Shown here piece by piece: positions 1 through 8,457 of a stretch of DNA of 30,103 bases. Location: assembly GCA_038852315.1 (NCBI GenBank), contig JAWCKF010000023.1:1-30103 (forward strand), in the 5' to 3' direction. Both the position numbers and the translations under genes were made by a program. The number at the start of each line of letters is the position of its first letter. Within the stretch, counting starts at the first letter, position 1. The notes beneath the pieces were generated by a model. The model ran no database searches, was not told the DNA's origin, and saw only the letters and a list, made by a program, of their open reading frames with translations. This DNA is from COMBO-56-21 sp038852315 (lineage in GTDB: Archaea > Thermoplasmatota > Thermoplasmata > UBA10834).

Positions 1-2
1 AG

Positions 3-572
3 GGCGGCCCTGACGGCCCCCGGACGCTCTGGATGACACAGAAGCGTCCGATGTTCGCGAAGGAGGGGGACGTGAAGGAGGTCGCGAGCACACTCGGCAT
101 AGGCGCGGACGCGATCTTCGGGGAAGAGTTCCCGATGGCCGTCGTGTCAACGGGCCTGCCGTGCCTGATCGTCCCCGTGCGGTCGATAGACGTGATTCGC
201 AGGATAGAGCCCAGGCGCGAAGAGCTATACTCCCTCGCGCGCGAGCTGGACATCGGCGGTGTGGAGGTGTTCACATGGAATGTTCTCGACGAGTCGTCCA
301 CGGTGCACGCGCGCTTCTTCGAGCCGACGCCTGGCATGCTGGAAGACCCCGCCTCGGGCCTCCCAGCAGGCGCGCTTGGAGCTTACCTCGCAGAGGGGGA
401 GCTCATATCGCGCGAGAGGTTCGAGAAGATAGTGGTTGAGCAGGGGCACTGGATCGGCAGGCCCTCGAAGATACATGTGAGAGTGGAGAAGCGCGGGCCT
501 GCGATAAGGAAGGTCGAGGTTGGTGGTTCGGCGAGGATCTCGTTCAGGGGTAGGCTGGCGGTGCCTGGATGA
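3..572 (+). CDS. PhzF-family isomerase-like protein, C-terminal part (5' end outside window)
   Basis: The reading frame is open back to the left edge, so the gene begins upstream; codons before the ATG at 33 read GPRTLWMTQ, a typical internal PhzF segment. PhzF-family proteins are two-lobed, diaminopimelate-epimerase-like enzymes, and many members have no known substrate. Visible family signatures are FFEPTPGMLEDPASGLPAGA followed by LGAYL, and near the end VEQGHWIGRPSKIHV, both from the C-terminal lobe. The conserved catalytic glutamate of the family lies in the N-terminal lobe and is outside the window, so activity cannot be judged. It ends with TGA six bases before the convergent end of the aIF2-beta gene. 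The family call is firm; the reaction is unknown. Confidence 0.88.
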   Translation, partial: GGPDGPRTLWMTQKRPMFAKEGDVKEVASTLGIGADAIFGEEFPMAVVSTGLPCLIVPVRSIDVIRRIEPRREELYSLARELDIGGVEVFTWNVLDESSTVHARFFEPTPGMLEDPASGLPAGALGAYLAEGELISRERFEKIVVEQGHWIGRPSKIHVRVEKRGPAIRKVEVGGSARISFRGRLAVPG

Positions 573-578
573 GCGGGA

Positions 579-1208
579 TCAGGACCTCACAAGGCTGCCG
601 AACGCGACGGTTCCCGAGATCTTCTCGATCTTGACCTTGACCTGGGAGCCTTTCGCAGTCCCGGGGACGTATATGATGAAGTTGCCCTTCCTCGCGATGC
701 CGTCGCCCTTCTTGCCGACATCCTCTATCATGAACTCGTAGACCTGGCCCACCTCGAGCTCCTTGGCCTCCTCCACCTTGGCCTGTTTGCGTACGTGGAC
801 GGGCCTGTGAGCGCCACATGTCTCGCACACCAGTATGAGCACCCGGCCGTCCTTGACGATCCTGGTATCGGGCCGGTTGCACTCCGAGCAGAGGACGTAC
901 TCTTCGACGTAGCTCTTTATCCGCTCCGCGACCTGTGGGGCGGTGACCTTGCCCTTGAAAACGACCCGCCTCCCCTCCATCGTGCCCGCAGTCCCGAGCT
1001 CCCTCAGGAGATAACCCAGGAGATGCTGCGGGTCGCGCCTGAGCACATCTACGATCTCACCGAAGTTCCTTATGACCGTGGTCTTCCCCTCTATCATCAC
1101 ATCCGGCTCCGGCACCTGGAACCGGTCGCTCGATTCAAGGGTGACGGGCAGCTTCTGCTTCGCCCTCTCAAGAAGCGCCTCGTAGTCGAAAGTCTCCTCG
1201 GCTGCCAT
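579..1208 (-). CDS. Translation initiation factor aIF2 subunit beta with C-terminal TRAM domain
   Basis: This 209-residue protein matches archaeal aIF2-beta, part of the heterotrimeric factor that brings initiator tRNA to the small ribosomal subunit. Residues about 20-105 form the eIF2-beta/eIF5-like fold (PQHLLGYLLRELGTAG). A zinc finger follows with two CxxC pairs (CSEC and CETC, about residues 108-137). The last 60 residues form a TRAM RNA-binding domain (GDGIARKGNFIIYVPG). Some euryarchaeal aIF2-beta proteins carry this TRAM tail and others do not. The ATG at 1208 was chosen because homology begins there (MAAEETFDYE); the open frame continues 73 codons upstream without conserved character. 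A TATA-like element about 28 bases upstream suggests a leaderless mRNA. Confidence 0.95.
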   Translation of the reverse strand: MAAEETFDYEALLERAKQKLPVTLESSDRFQVPEPDVMIEGKTTVIRNFGEIVDVLRRDPQHLLGYLLRELGTAGTMEGRRVVFKGKVTAPQVAERIKSYVEEYVLCSECNRPDTRIVKDGRVLILVCETCGAHRPVHVRKQAKVEEAKELEVGQVYEFMIEDVGKKGDGIARKGNFIIYVPGTAKGSQVKVKIEKISGTVAFGSLVRS

Positions 1209-1230
1209 CGACGGTCCATACGGCTGGGTG

Positions 1231-1240
1231 TAGTTAAATC
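1231..1240 (-). promoter_or_regulatory. TATA-box-like promoter of the aIF2-beta gene
   Basis: On the minus strand this reads GATTTAACTA, centred about 28 bases before the ATG at 1208. That distance puts transcription start at or next to the start codon, as in leaderless archaeal mRNAs. No Shine-Dalgarno sequence is needed or seen. Confidence 0.5.
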
Positions 1241-1372
1241 TGTTGGGAGCGCGTCCCTCGGGGGAATTCAGGCAGTCGGTATCCTGCGCCACCGTATCGA
1301 GCTCAGCTGAGCATCGGCTCGAAAGTATTATCCGCAGGCCAAGGCAATCACAACGATGCAGGCCACGAACAA

Positions 1373-4300
1373 GTGGTGAGGGCGACGACCCAGGGTTCCC
1401 CCGATTCGGTGTCACACAAGCCGTCATCCGCGCGACGGGCCGATATGCTATTCGGGATTCTGGATTCGATAGCCGACGGCGTCTCCGTGGTGGACAGGGA
1501 CCTCAACGTCGTTTTCATGAACGCGGCGCTGAAGAGCAAATACGGCGACCTGACCGGGAGGAAGTGCTACAGCACCGTGCTGGGCTCGGAAAGCATATGC
1601 GAGAAATGTCCAGTCAAGATCGACTGGGACTATGACAAGGCCCCCTACAGGCGCGAGGGGGTGGATTCCGAGGGCAGGGCTTATGAGTTCACCGTCACGA
1701 AGTTCTCGGACCCGGATTCCGGCGCGGAGTACTGGATATCAGTGGAGCGGGACATAACCGACCGCGTCAGGATGGAGAAGAAGCTGGAAACGCTCATGAC
1801 ATCCATCGACCAGATGGCCGACGCTGTGTGCGTGTCAGATCTAGAAGGGAACATCATCTACATAAACAAGGCGTATGTCCAGCTGACCGGCTACGACGAC
1901 AAGAGCGTGGCGGGGCTCAGCCTCACAGACGTGTCCGACTCGTCCCGAGGGAGCACTGTGCAGGCGATAATGAAGGCGGCTGCGCAGAGGGGCTGGCAGG
2001 GCGAGATGACAGGCCTGCGGAAAGACGGGACGAGGTACTACACCCATATCGAGGCCAAACCCGTCAGGGACGAGCGGGGTAAGCCCATCGCCGTCGTGGG
2101 CATAATGAGGGACATCACCAGGCAGAAGTCCGAGAAGGTCGCTATCGACAGATACACGAGCGAGCTGGAATCCAAGATGGAGGCCCGCACGACCGAGCTG
2201 GCGAGGCGGGTCAGCCAGCTCATGACCATCAACAAGATCAGCAGGGTCGTAACCTCCATTCTGGATCCCGAGGAGCTCATGAGCGACTTCGTGAAGTCGA
2301 TCGCGCAGGGGTTCGGGTATCAGCACGTCGTACTGTTTCTCGCTGACAAGGACAGGGGCGACCTGTATCTGCAGGCGCTCTACGGTCGCGACGCCGATTT
2401 GGTCCCGAAGGACATGCGCCTCGCCTTGAAGGAAGGCATCGTCGGGCACGCGGCGTATTTCGGGGAGACGCTCGTCAGCGGTGACGTCTCCTCGGATTCC
2501 AGGTACGTGCGGAAGTACCTCATAGGCACCAAGTCCGAGGTCGCAGTGCCTGTCATGTTCCGGGGCGAGGTCCTCGGAGTGCTGGATGTCCAGAGCGACA
2601 TGAAGGACGCCTTCACGAAGAGCGATGTGACCACGCTCGAGATGCTGGCGGACATGCTGGCGAACTCGATAACCAACGCACGGACCTACACCGAGGCAAG
2701 GGAGCGCGAGGCCGCGCTAACCGTGCTCGATAGGATAAGCAAGCAGATCTCCTACAGGCTGGAGCCTTCAGTGGTGCTGGATCAGGTGGCGAGAGACGCG
2801 GCCACGCTGCTGAAGGCCGAGCGCGCGATGGTGGGCCTCGTCGACGAGCGCGCGCACACGCTCAGGTGGGTCGCGCCGTACAAGATCGACCCCGAGAAGC
2901 TCAGGGGGCTCACGTTCAGCCCCGACAAAGGGGTCACGGGTCGCGCCCTCCGACTGCTCAAGACGGAGATTGCGAACGACTACCTCTCAGATCCCGACGC
3001 CAGCCAGAGGGATGCGGAGCTGTTCGAGATCCGCTCACTCATCTCCGCACCCATGATAGTCGAAGGGAAGGGGATAGGGGTCATCAATGTCTACAACAAG
3101 CTCGGCGGTCGGCCTTTCACCAAGGCCGACGCTCTACTGCTCTCCTCTCTTGCCGATCATGCTGCCGTCGCACTGGAGAATGCGAACCTCGTGTCGTCCC
3201 TCAACCAGAGAGTCCAGTCGCAGCTCGCGCTGCTCGAGACCGCACTCTCGATGCAGAGGCAGATAGACTCGAAGTCGGTGTACGAGCTGGTCGCGAACAA
3301 GCTGTCCGAGGTCGTCTGGAACGACGAGATAACCTTCTACAAGCTCGACAAGGAGAAGGGTATCCTGGTGCCCGTGTTCTCGAAGGGACCGTACACGGAG
3401 CAGATCATGGCAGAGGTCACGTCCATCAACGAGGGCATCGTCGGCTTCGTCGCGAGGAGCGGCAAGGCCGAACTCGTGAACGACACCTCCGCGGACCCCA
3501 GGGTCGTACTCGTGAAAGGCACGCCCGACACGAAGGAGGCCATGATGGCGATACCCCTCGTGGGCAAGGACCGCGTCATCGGCGTCGTCGCACTGTACAG
3601 GGATGGCGGACCGACCTTCTCCGAGGCCGAGTTCGAGATCGCCCAGCTGTTCGCGAGCCAGGCGACGGTCGCGGTCGAGAACGCCGAGCTGTACAGGGTC
3701 AGGGAGGCGCTGCTGTCCGAGAGCAGGGCAAAGGTGGAGCAGATGGCGAAGCTCCTGGAGCTGACGAGCTCGCTGATGTACATGGGCGACCTCGACAGGC
3801 TCCTGCAGAGCATAGTCGACGCGGTCGTGCAGTCCTTCGGGTTCAAGCGGGCGTCCATATGCCTGCTTGACTTCGACAGGGACGTGTTCGTCATGCGCGC
3901 GCTCGCCGGGTACCCCAGCTGGGTGAAGAAGGGAGATCTGAGGGCGATGAGCAGCGTGCTCGAGGATCTGGATGACAGGTACAGGATCGGCTCAACGAGC
4001 TACTACGTGAGATACGAGGATCAGCCCTACGGCGTCGACACATTCGTGTTCCTAGCGCACCCCGAGCGCGCATCCCTGCCGAGGGCGGCCCCGGACGCAT
4101 GGCACGAGCGCGACATCATAAGGATAGTGTTCAAGGACAGGAGCGGCAGGCTGATAGGCTACCTCCTCGTCGATGAGCCCGTTGACATGAAGATCCCCAC
4201 GAAGGAGAAGCTGGAGGTGCTGGAGATCCTCGCCGGGATCGCCTCCATCGCCATCGAGAACTCGAAGATGTACGAGAGGCAGGTCGCCGCGGCCAACGAG

Positions 4301-5026
4301 ATAGCGCTCCTGAACGACCTCATGACGCATGACATCAACAACTTCAACCAGGGCATCATGGGCTACATAGAGCTGCTGCTCGAGGACAAGCGGCTCGACG
4401 AGAACCAGCGCAGGTATGCCGAGCGTGCGCTGGCCCAGGTCAGGAACAACGCGAGGCTGATAGACAACATCAGGAAGCTCGCGAAAGTGAGGATGATGAC
4501 CGACGCCGACTTCGCGCCCGTGGACCTCGAGCGCGCGATCGCCGAGGCAGCGGAGGTCGTCTCGAGCGCGAACCCTGACAAGAAGCTGATATTGGCGTCT
4601 CAGTTGCTCAAGGAGACGCACTACGTCATGGCGAACCAGTTCATACACGACCTGTTCGAGAACCTGTTCTCGAACGCCCTGAAGTTCGACTCGAGCAGCC
4701 GCGTGAAGGTCGACGTGCTCATCTCGGAGACGTCGAGTGCCGCAGGCGACATGTGGCTCCTGTCGGTGGTCGACAGGGGCAGGGGCATACCCGACGACAG
4801 GAAGAAGGTCGTTTTCGAGAGGTTCGCAACAGGCGTGACGGGCGTGAAGGGATTCGGGCTCGGCCTCTCAATAGTCAAGGCCATTGTCGACAAGCTGGGC
4901 GGGCGCATCTGGGTCGAGGACCGGGTCCCGGGGGACTTCACCAAGGGCACGGTTTTCAAGATCATGCTGCCGAAGGCCAGGCCGCCCCGGCATGTCCAGC
5001 AGGTCACTTCTTCCGCGAGCTCCTGA
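1373..5026 (+). CDS. Soluble PAS/GAF multi-sensor histidine kinase
   Basis: This 1,217-residue protein has no membrane segments or signal peptide, so it should act in the cytoplasm. In order: PAS domain (about 28-130, with a cysteine cluster CYSTV...CEKCP), second PAS (about 137-250), short coiled coil (about 250-285), four GAF domains (about 290-440, 450-605, 615-785 and 795-965), a HisKA-like segment and a HATPase domain (about 1085-1205). The likely phospho-acceptor is H986 in LMTHDINNFNQG. The ATP-binding N box (NLFSNALKF), DRGRGIPDD and GFGLGLSIVKAIV are intact, so the kinase should be active. The start is the GTG at 1373; an ATG at 1445 is a possible alternative that still precedes PAS1. 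No response regulator lies next to it. Its 3' end overlaps the convergent CTP synthase gene by 23 bases. The ligands are unknown. Confidence 0.92.
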   Translation: MVRATTQGSPDSVSHKPSSARRADMLFGILDSIADGVSVVDRDLNVVFMNAALKSKYGDLTGRKCYSTVLGSESICEKCPVKIDWDYDKAPYRREGVDSEGRAYEFTVTKFSDPDSGAEYWISVERDITDRVRMEKKLETLMTSIDQMADAVCVSDLEGNIIYINKAYVQLTGYDDKSVAGLSLTDVSDSSRGSTVQAIMKAAAQRGWQGEMTGLRKDGTRYYTHIEAKPVRDERGKPIAVVGIMRDITRQKSEKVAIDRYTSELESKMEARTTELARRVSQLMTINKISRVVTSILDPEELMSDFVKSIAQGFGYQHVVLFLADKDRGDLYLQALYGRDADLVPKDMRLALKEGIVGHAAYFGETLVSGDVSSDSRYVRKYLIGTKSEVAVPVMFRGEVLGVLDVQSDMKDAFTKSDVTTLEMLADMLANSITNARTYTEAREREAALTVLDRISKQISYRLEPSVVLDQVARDAATLLKAERAMVGLVDERAHTLRWVAPYKIDPEKLRGLTFSPDKGVTGRALRLLKTEIANDYLSDPDASQRDAELFEIRSLISAPMIVEGKGIGVINVYNKLGGRPFTKADALLLSSLADHAAVALENANLVSSLNQRVQSQLALLETALSMQRQIDSKSVYELVANKLSEVVWNDEITFYKLDKEKGILVPVFSKGPYTEQIMAEVTSINEGIVGFVARSGKAELVNDTSADPRVVLVKGTPDTKEAMMAIPLVGKDRVIGVVALYRDGGPTFSEAEFEIAQLFASQATVAVENAELYRVREALLSESRAKVEQMAKLLELTSSLMYMGDLDRLLQSIVDAVVQSFGFKRASICLLDFDRDVFVMRALAGYPSWVKKGDLRAMSSVLEDLDDRYRIGSTSYYVRYEDQPYGVDTFVFLAHPERASLPRAAPDAWHERDIIRIVFKDRSGRLIGYLLVDEPVDMKIPTKEKLEVLEILAGIASIAIENSKMYERQVAAANEIALLNDLMTHDINNFNQGIMGYIELLLEDKRLDENQRRYAERALAQVRNNARLIDNIRKLAKVRMMTDADFAPVDLERAIAEAAEVVSSANPDKKLILASQLLKETHYVMANQFIHDLFENLFSNALKFDSSSRVKVDVLISETSSAAGDMWLLSVVDRGRGIPDDRKKVVFERFATGVTGVKGFGLGLSIVKAIVDKLGGRIWVEDRVPGDFTKGTVFKIMLPKARPPRHVQQVTSSASS

Positions 5027-6614
5027 ACTGCAGTGCAGCCCTCACGAGGCCGTAGTGCAGCGGCGCGGGCCTGCCGGGCCTGGACTTGAACTCGGGGTGG
5101 AACTGGGATCCTATGAAGTACGGGTGATCGCGGAGCTCCGCTATCTCCATGCGCTTCCCGTCCGGAGACCTGCCAGTGAACCTGAGCCCCTTCTCCTGTA
5201 TCCTGTCGATGTAGTGGGGGTTGATCTCGTACCTGTGCCTGTGCCTCTCGGAGATCTCAGTAGCCCCGTAGAGCCTCTCGGCCATCGAGCCCCTCTCTAT
5301 CATCACCCGCTGCGCTCCCAGCCTCATCGTGGCGCCCTTCCGCGTAACCTCCTTCTGCTCGGGCAGCAGGTCCACGACGGGCGCGCTCGTGTGAGGGTCG
5401 AACTCCGTGCTGTTCGCGTCGTGCATGCCCAGGACGTTTCTCGCGAACTCGACTGTCGCGAGCTGGAAGCCCAGGCATACTCCCAGGAATGGTATCTTGT
5501 TCTCCCTGGCGTACCTTATCGCCTCTATCTTCCCCTCGGTCCCGCGCACCCCGAACCCGCCCGGTATGAGCACACCATCCGCCTCTTCCAGCATCCGCCT
5601 CGATTCCGCCTTGTCGATGTCCTCGGCCTCCATCCTGAGGAACTTGACGCGCGTGTCCAGCTCCGCTCCCGCATGCGTGAAGGCCTCGTAGTGGCTCATG
5701 TAGGAGTCGCGCTGGTCCATGTACTTCCCCACGAGCAGTATGCTGACCTCGTGCTTCGGGTTCATGACCTTAGCCAGGAACCTCTTCCATTCGGCCAGCC
5801 CATCGGGCTTGAGTTGCAGCCCCATCCTCCTGAGGAGGTAGTCCGTGAGTCCCTGCTCCTCCAGGAATATTGGGACCTGGTAGATCGACTTGGCGTCGGG
5901 CGCGCTCACGACGGCCTCAAGCGGGACGTCGCAGAACAGAGCGATCTTCCTCCTCGCGGCATCGTCGAGCGGCCTCTCGCTCCTCGCGACTATCACATCG
6001 GGCTGGATGCCCTGGGCGCGCAGCTCGCGGACCGAGTGCTGGGTGGGCTTGGTCTTCTGCTCCTGGAGCGTGCCGAGCACGGGCACTAGCGTCGTGTGGA
6101 CGAACAACACGTTCTCGTGCCCCATCTCCGCGCGCATCTGCCTCATAGCCTCGAGAAAAGGCATCGACTCGATGTCGCCGACGGTGCCCCCGAGCTCCAC
6201 TATGGTCACGTCCGCGCCGGACTTGATGCCCACGTTCGATATCATCGACTTTATCTCGTTCGTGATGTGTGGGATTATCTGGACCGTCTTGCCGAGGAAG
6301 TGTCCCTGCCTCTCCTTGTCGATGACGCTTCCGTACACCTTTCCCGTGGTCATGACGTGGTCGGCGGTCAGGTTCACGTCGAGGAACCTCTCGTAGTTGC
6401 CAAGATCGAGGTCAGCCTCGCACCCGTCGTCAAGCACAAAGACCTCGCCGTGCTCGAACGGGTTGAGCGTCCCCGCATCGAAGTTCAGGTACGGGTCGAT
6501 CTTCATCGCGGTGACCTTCAGCCCCCTCGCCTTCAGCACACGGCCGATCGATGAAGATGTGATGCCCTTGCCCAGCCCTGACAGAACTCCCCCTGAGACA
6601 ACGATTATCTTCAT
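5004..6614 (-). CDS. pyrG: CTP synthase (glutamine-hydrolysing)
   Basis: CTP synthase makes CTP from UTP, ATP and glutamine-derived ammonia in the cytoplasm. At 536 residues it has the usual length. The N-terminal synthetase domain starts MKIIVVSGGVLSGLGKGI and contains KIDPYLNFDAGTLNPFEHGE, both near-invariant. The C-terminal class I glutamine amidotransferase domain has the nucleophile motif GVCLGFQ near residue 380 and the His-Glu pair in SQFHPEF near the end. The ATG at 6614 matches the family N-terminus exactly. It lies 95 bases downstream of the hydrogenase protease gene on the same strand. Its 3' end overlaps that of the histidine kinase by 23 bases, tail to tail. Confidence 0.98.
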   Translation of the reverse strand: MKIIVVSGGVLSGLGKGITSSSIGRVLKARGLKVTAMKIDPYLNFDAGTLNPFEHGEVFVLDDGCEADLDLGNYERFLDVNLTADHVMTTGKVYGSVIDKERQGHFLGKTVQIIPHITNEIKSMISNVGIKSGADVTIVELGGTVGDIESMPFLEAMRQMRAEMGHENVLFVHTTLVPVLGTLQEQKTKPTQHSVRELRAQGIQPDVIVARSERPLDDAARRKIALFCDVPLEAVVSAPDAKSIYQVPIFLEEQGLTDYLLRRMGLQLKPDGLAEWKRFLAKVMNPKHEVSILLVGKYMDQRDSYMSHYEAFTHAGAELDTRVKFLRMEAEDIDKAESRRMLEEADGVLIPGGFGVRGTEGKIEAIRYARENKIPFLGVCLGFQLATVEFARNVLGMHDANSTEFDPHTSAPVVDLLPEQKEVTRKGATMRLGAQRVMIERGSMAERLYGATEISERHRHRYEINPHYIDRIQEKGLRFTGRSPDGKRMEIAELRDHPYFIGSQFHPEFKSRPGRPAPLHYGLVRAALQFRSSRKK

Positions 6615-6649
6615 TCCCGTCTCACGGGACCCATAGTATGAGATGACCC

Positions 6650-6660
6650 ATCATAAAGGT
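6650..6660 (-). promoter_or_regulatory. Possible TATA element upstream of pyrG
   Basis: On the minus strand ACCTTTATGAT lies about 40 bases before the pyrG ATG and is the only AT-rich element in the 95-base gap after the hydrogenase operon. Transcription by read-through from the hydrogenase genes cannot be excluded. Confidence 0.35.
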
Positions 6661-6709
6661 TTGCAGTACGTGCTGGCTCGTCCTCGACCCGCGCTCGCGG
6701 TCCGCGCCG

Positions 6710-7213
6710 CTAGCGGATCATTTCCCCGAGCACGCGGGTGACGAGCTCGACCGATTCGCGCACGGGCTCGGACAAGCTCCCCCGGAATTCGACGGTCTGC
6801 GGCTTGATGCACACGACCGCGCTCTTCTTGCCGGCCCTCTCCAAGAGAGATGCCATTAGTGCCACAGCCACCCTGTGGGTCGTAACCTCCGTCTCCCTGA
6901 GGTCGCGGTGATCAACAACTCGCACGTCCCCCGGCGCCCCATCCATGTTCGCCGCATCGACGAAGATCACGGTCGCATCGCCCTCCCTCTCGGCGATGTC
7001 CAGCACAACTCCCTCTGCGCCGTCGTGCTCCGAGAACGCCCTGTCAGGATGACGCCTCCTCAGGGCCTCAGCGACGAGCACACCCGCGCCGTCGTCGGCC
7101 CTGTCCGCGTTGCCGAGCCCGATGACGTACACAGCGCCAGGACCTGCGACGTCCTCGAGCTGCCTCCTCAGAGCCGCCTCAGAGTCACCAGGTGTGTCGC
7201 GCAGCTGATGCAT
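6710..7213 (-). CDS. [NiFe]-hydrogenase maturation endopeptidase (HycI/HyaD family)
   Basis: This 167-residue protein belongs to the peptidases that remove the C-terminal tail of the hydrogenase large subunit after nickel insertion. The family signature VIGLGNADRADDGAG lies at residues 30-44, followed by FVDAANMDGAPG and TTHRVAVALMASLL, which supply the expected acidic and histidine nickel ligands. It is the last gene of the hydrogenase operon, and its start overlaps the end of hydA by 46 bases. The ATG at 7213 is the only ATG upstream of the core; a GTG in GAVYVIG is a less likely alternative that would avoid the overlap. The adjacent large subunit, with a cleavable tail, is the evident substrate. 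The gene ends in TAG. Confidence 0.9.
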   Translation of the reverse strand: MHQLRDTPGDSEAALRRQLEDVAGPGAVYVIGLGNADRADDGAGVLVAEALRRRHPDRAFSEHDGAEGVVLDIAEREGDATVIFVDAANMDGAPGDVRVVDHRDLRETEVTTHRVAVALMASLLERAGKKSAVVCIKPQTVEFRGSLSEPVRESVELVTRVLGEMIR

Positions 7214-8457
7214 GGGTCGTACGCCCTCGCCACCATCTCGAGGCCCAGCCTTATCTCCTCGTCGCGTCTGTCCTCGGCAAGGAGCCTCTCCGCCGTCAGC
7301 TTGAGATGTCTCTCGATCTCATCCAGGTTCTGCGCGGTGGGCGTGATGATGTCCGCCGAGGTTATGAGCCCGTCCTTCACCTCGTAGTGGTGGTAGAGCG
7401 TGCCCCTCGGTGCCTCTACAGCACCCGTCCCGGTGCCGGTCTGCCGCGTGGGCTGCTCGATGGGCGGGTCGTCCATGCTGGCGAGCCTGTCGCACAGGTC
7501 CGGCATCTGCTCAAGCGACCATAGCATCTCGATGGCCTGCGCGAGGTTGTTCATGAGCGGGTTCCTCAGCCACCTGTCGCTGTAGTGCTCCTTGAAGAGG
7601 TCCTTCGCCTCCCCGTCCAGCCGCGAGCCCATGTTTATCAGCCTCGCGTTCGCGCCGACGTTGAACGGCCTCTCCTGGTAGAGCGAGCGCTTGGCGAACG
7701 AGTGCGGCACGACCCGCTCGTTGGTCAGCTTCCTGTAGTCCTCGACGTCGACCTCCTTGCCGTTGGATAGAAGTATGCTGTCCCCGGCGAACCCGTACCT
7801 CTTCTTCGGAGCGTTGACGGACATGAACAGCATGTCATCCGCCTCGGGGTACGTGGGATACTCGATGGATGAGAAAAGCTCGACCGCGCGGGCCGCGTCG
7901 GGCACGAGCTCGTGGCTCTTGAGCTTGATCTCCTCGAGCGCTTTCTTGCTCGGGTACCTGCCGAAGCCGCCCAGCACGGGGTTCTCTCCGTGGACTATCC
8001 GGCCGCTCATGACCTGCATCACGTGGTTCCCGAACTTCTTCAGCCTGAGGGCGCGCTTCACGTCCTCCGCGTAGTCGTTCAGCATCGCTATCGCGGACGG
8101 GTAGCCCAGGTAGTCCGGGAGCGCCAGGAGGAACGTGTGGAGCGAGTTGCTCTCGACGTTCTCCCCCATCATCATCAGCTCGCGAGCGACCTGTGCCTTT
8201 TCCGGTGGCTTGATACCGAGGGCCTTCTCCAAGCCCCTGATGGCGGCGTACCTGTGAGAGAGCGTGCATATGGCGCATATCCTCGGCACGACGTTGAGGT
8301 CATCCGCTGGCGTCATGCCCCTGACGAGCTGCTCGATGAGCCTGGGCCCCTCGTGGATGTCCAGAGTTACCTTCTTGACCTTCTTCCCATCTAGCGTGAC
8401 GGTGATGCCGCCGTCGCCCTCAACCCGTGCGAGCGCCTCGATGTTGAGCTCCCTCAT
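7168..8457 (-). CDS. hydA: Soluble [NiFe] hydrogenase alpha (large, catalytic) subunit
   Basis: At 429 residues this is a group 3 [NiFe] hydrogenase large subunit, which holds the Ni-Fe active site that splits or forms H2. The four nickel-ligand cysteines are present: C61 and C64 in RICAICTLSH, C416 and C419 in DPCISCATH. The second motif is followed by LVTLRRL, so cleavage after H422 by the neighbouring protease would remove seven residues. The N-terminal RVEGDGG motif also fits the family. Its ATG overlaps the hydD stop as ATGA, implying coupled translation. Operon content with a flavin subunit and a dicluster ferredoxin-like subunit points to the NAD(P)-linked group 3b (sulfhydrogenase) type rather than the F420-reducing type. 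This subgroup call rests on context and motifs, not on a tree. Confidence 0.96.
   Translation of the reverse strand: MRELNIEALARVEGDGGITVTLDGKKVKKVTLDIHEGPRLIEQLVRGMTPADDLNVVPRICAICTLSHRYAAIRGLEKALGIKPPEKAQVARELMMMGENVESNSLHTFLLALPDYLGYPSAIAMLNDYAEDVKRALRLKKFGNHVMQVMSGRIVHGENPVLGGFGRYPSKKALEEIKLKSHELVPDAARAVELFSSIEYPTYPEADDMLFMSVNAPKKRYGFAGDSILLSNGKEVDVEDYRKLTNERVVPHSFAKRSLYQERPFNVGANARLINMGSRLDGEAKDLFKEHYSDRWLRNPLMNNLAQAIEMLWSLEQMPDLCDRLASMDDPPIEQPTRQTGTGTGAVEAPRGTLYHHYEVKDGLITSADIITPTAQNLDEIERHLKLTAERLLAEDRRDEEIRLGLEMVARAYDPCISCATHLVTLRRL

Noticed and set aside
1209..1427. N-terminal extension of aIF2-beta by 73 residues
   Set aside because: The family begins at MAAEETFDYE, a TATA box lies inside the proposed extension, and the extra residues show no conservation pattern.
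4884..6089. A 401-codon plus-strand frame opposite pyrG
   Set aside because: It is antisense to the highly conserved CTP synthase and reads as a low-complexity shadow rich in Arg, Leu, Pro and Val.
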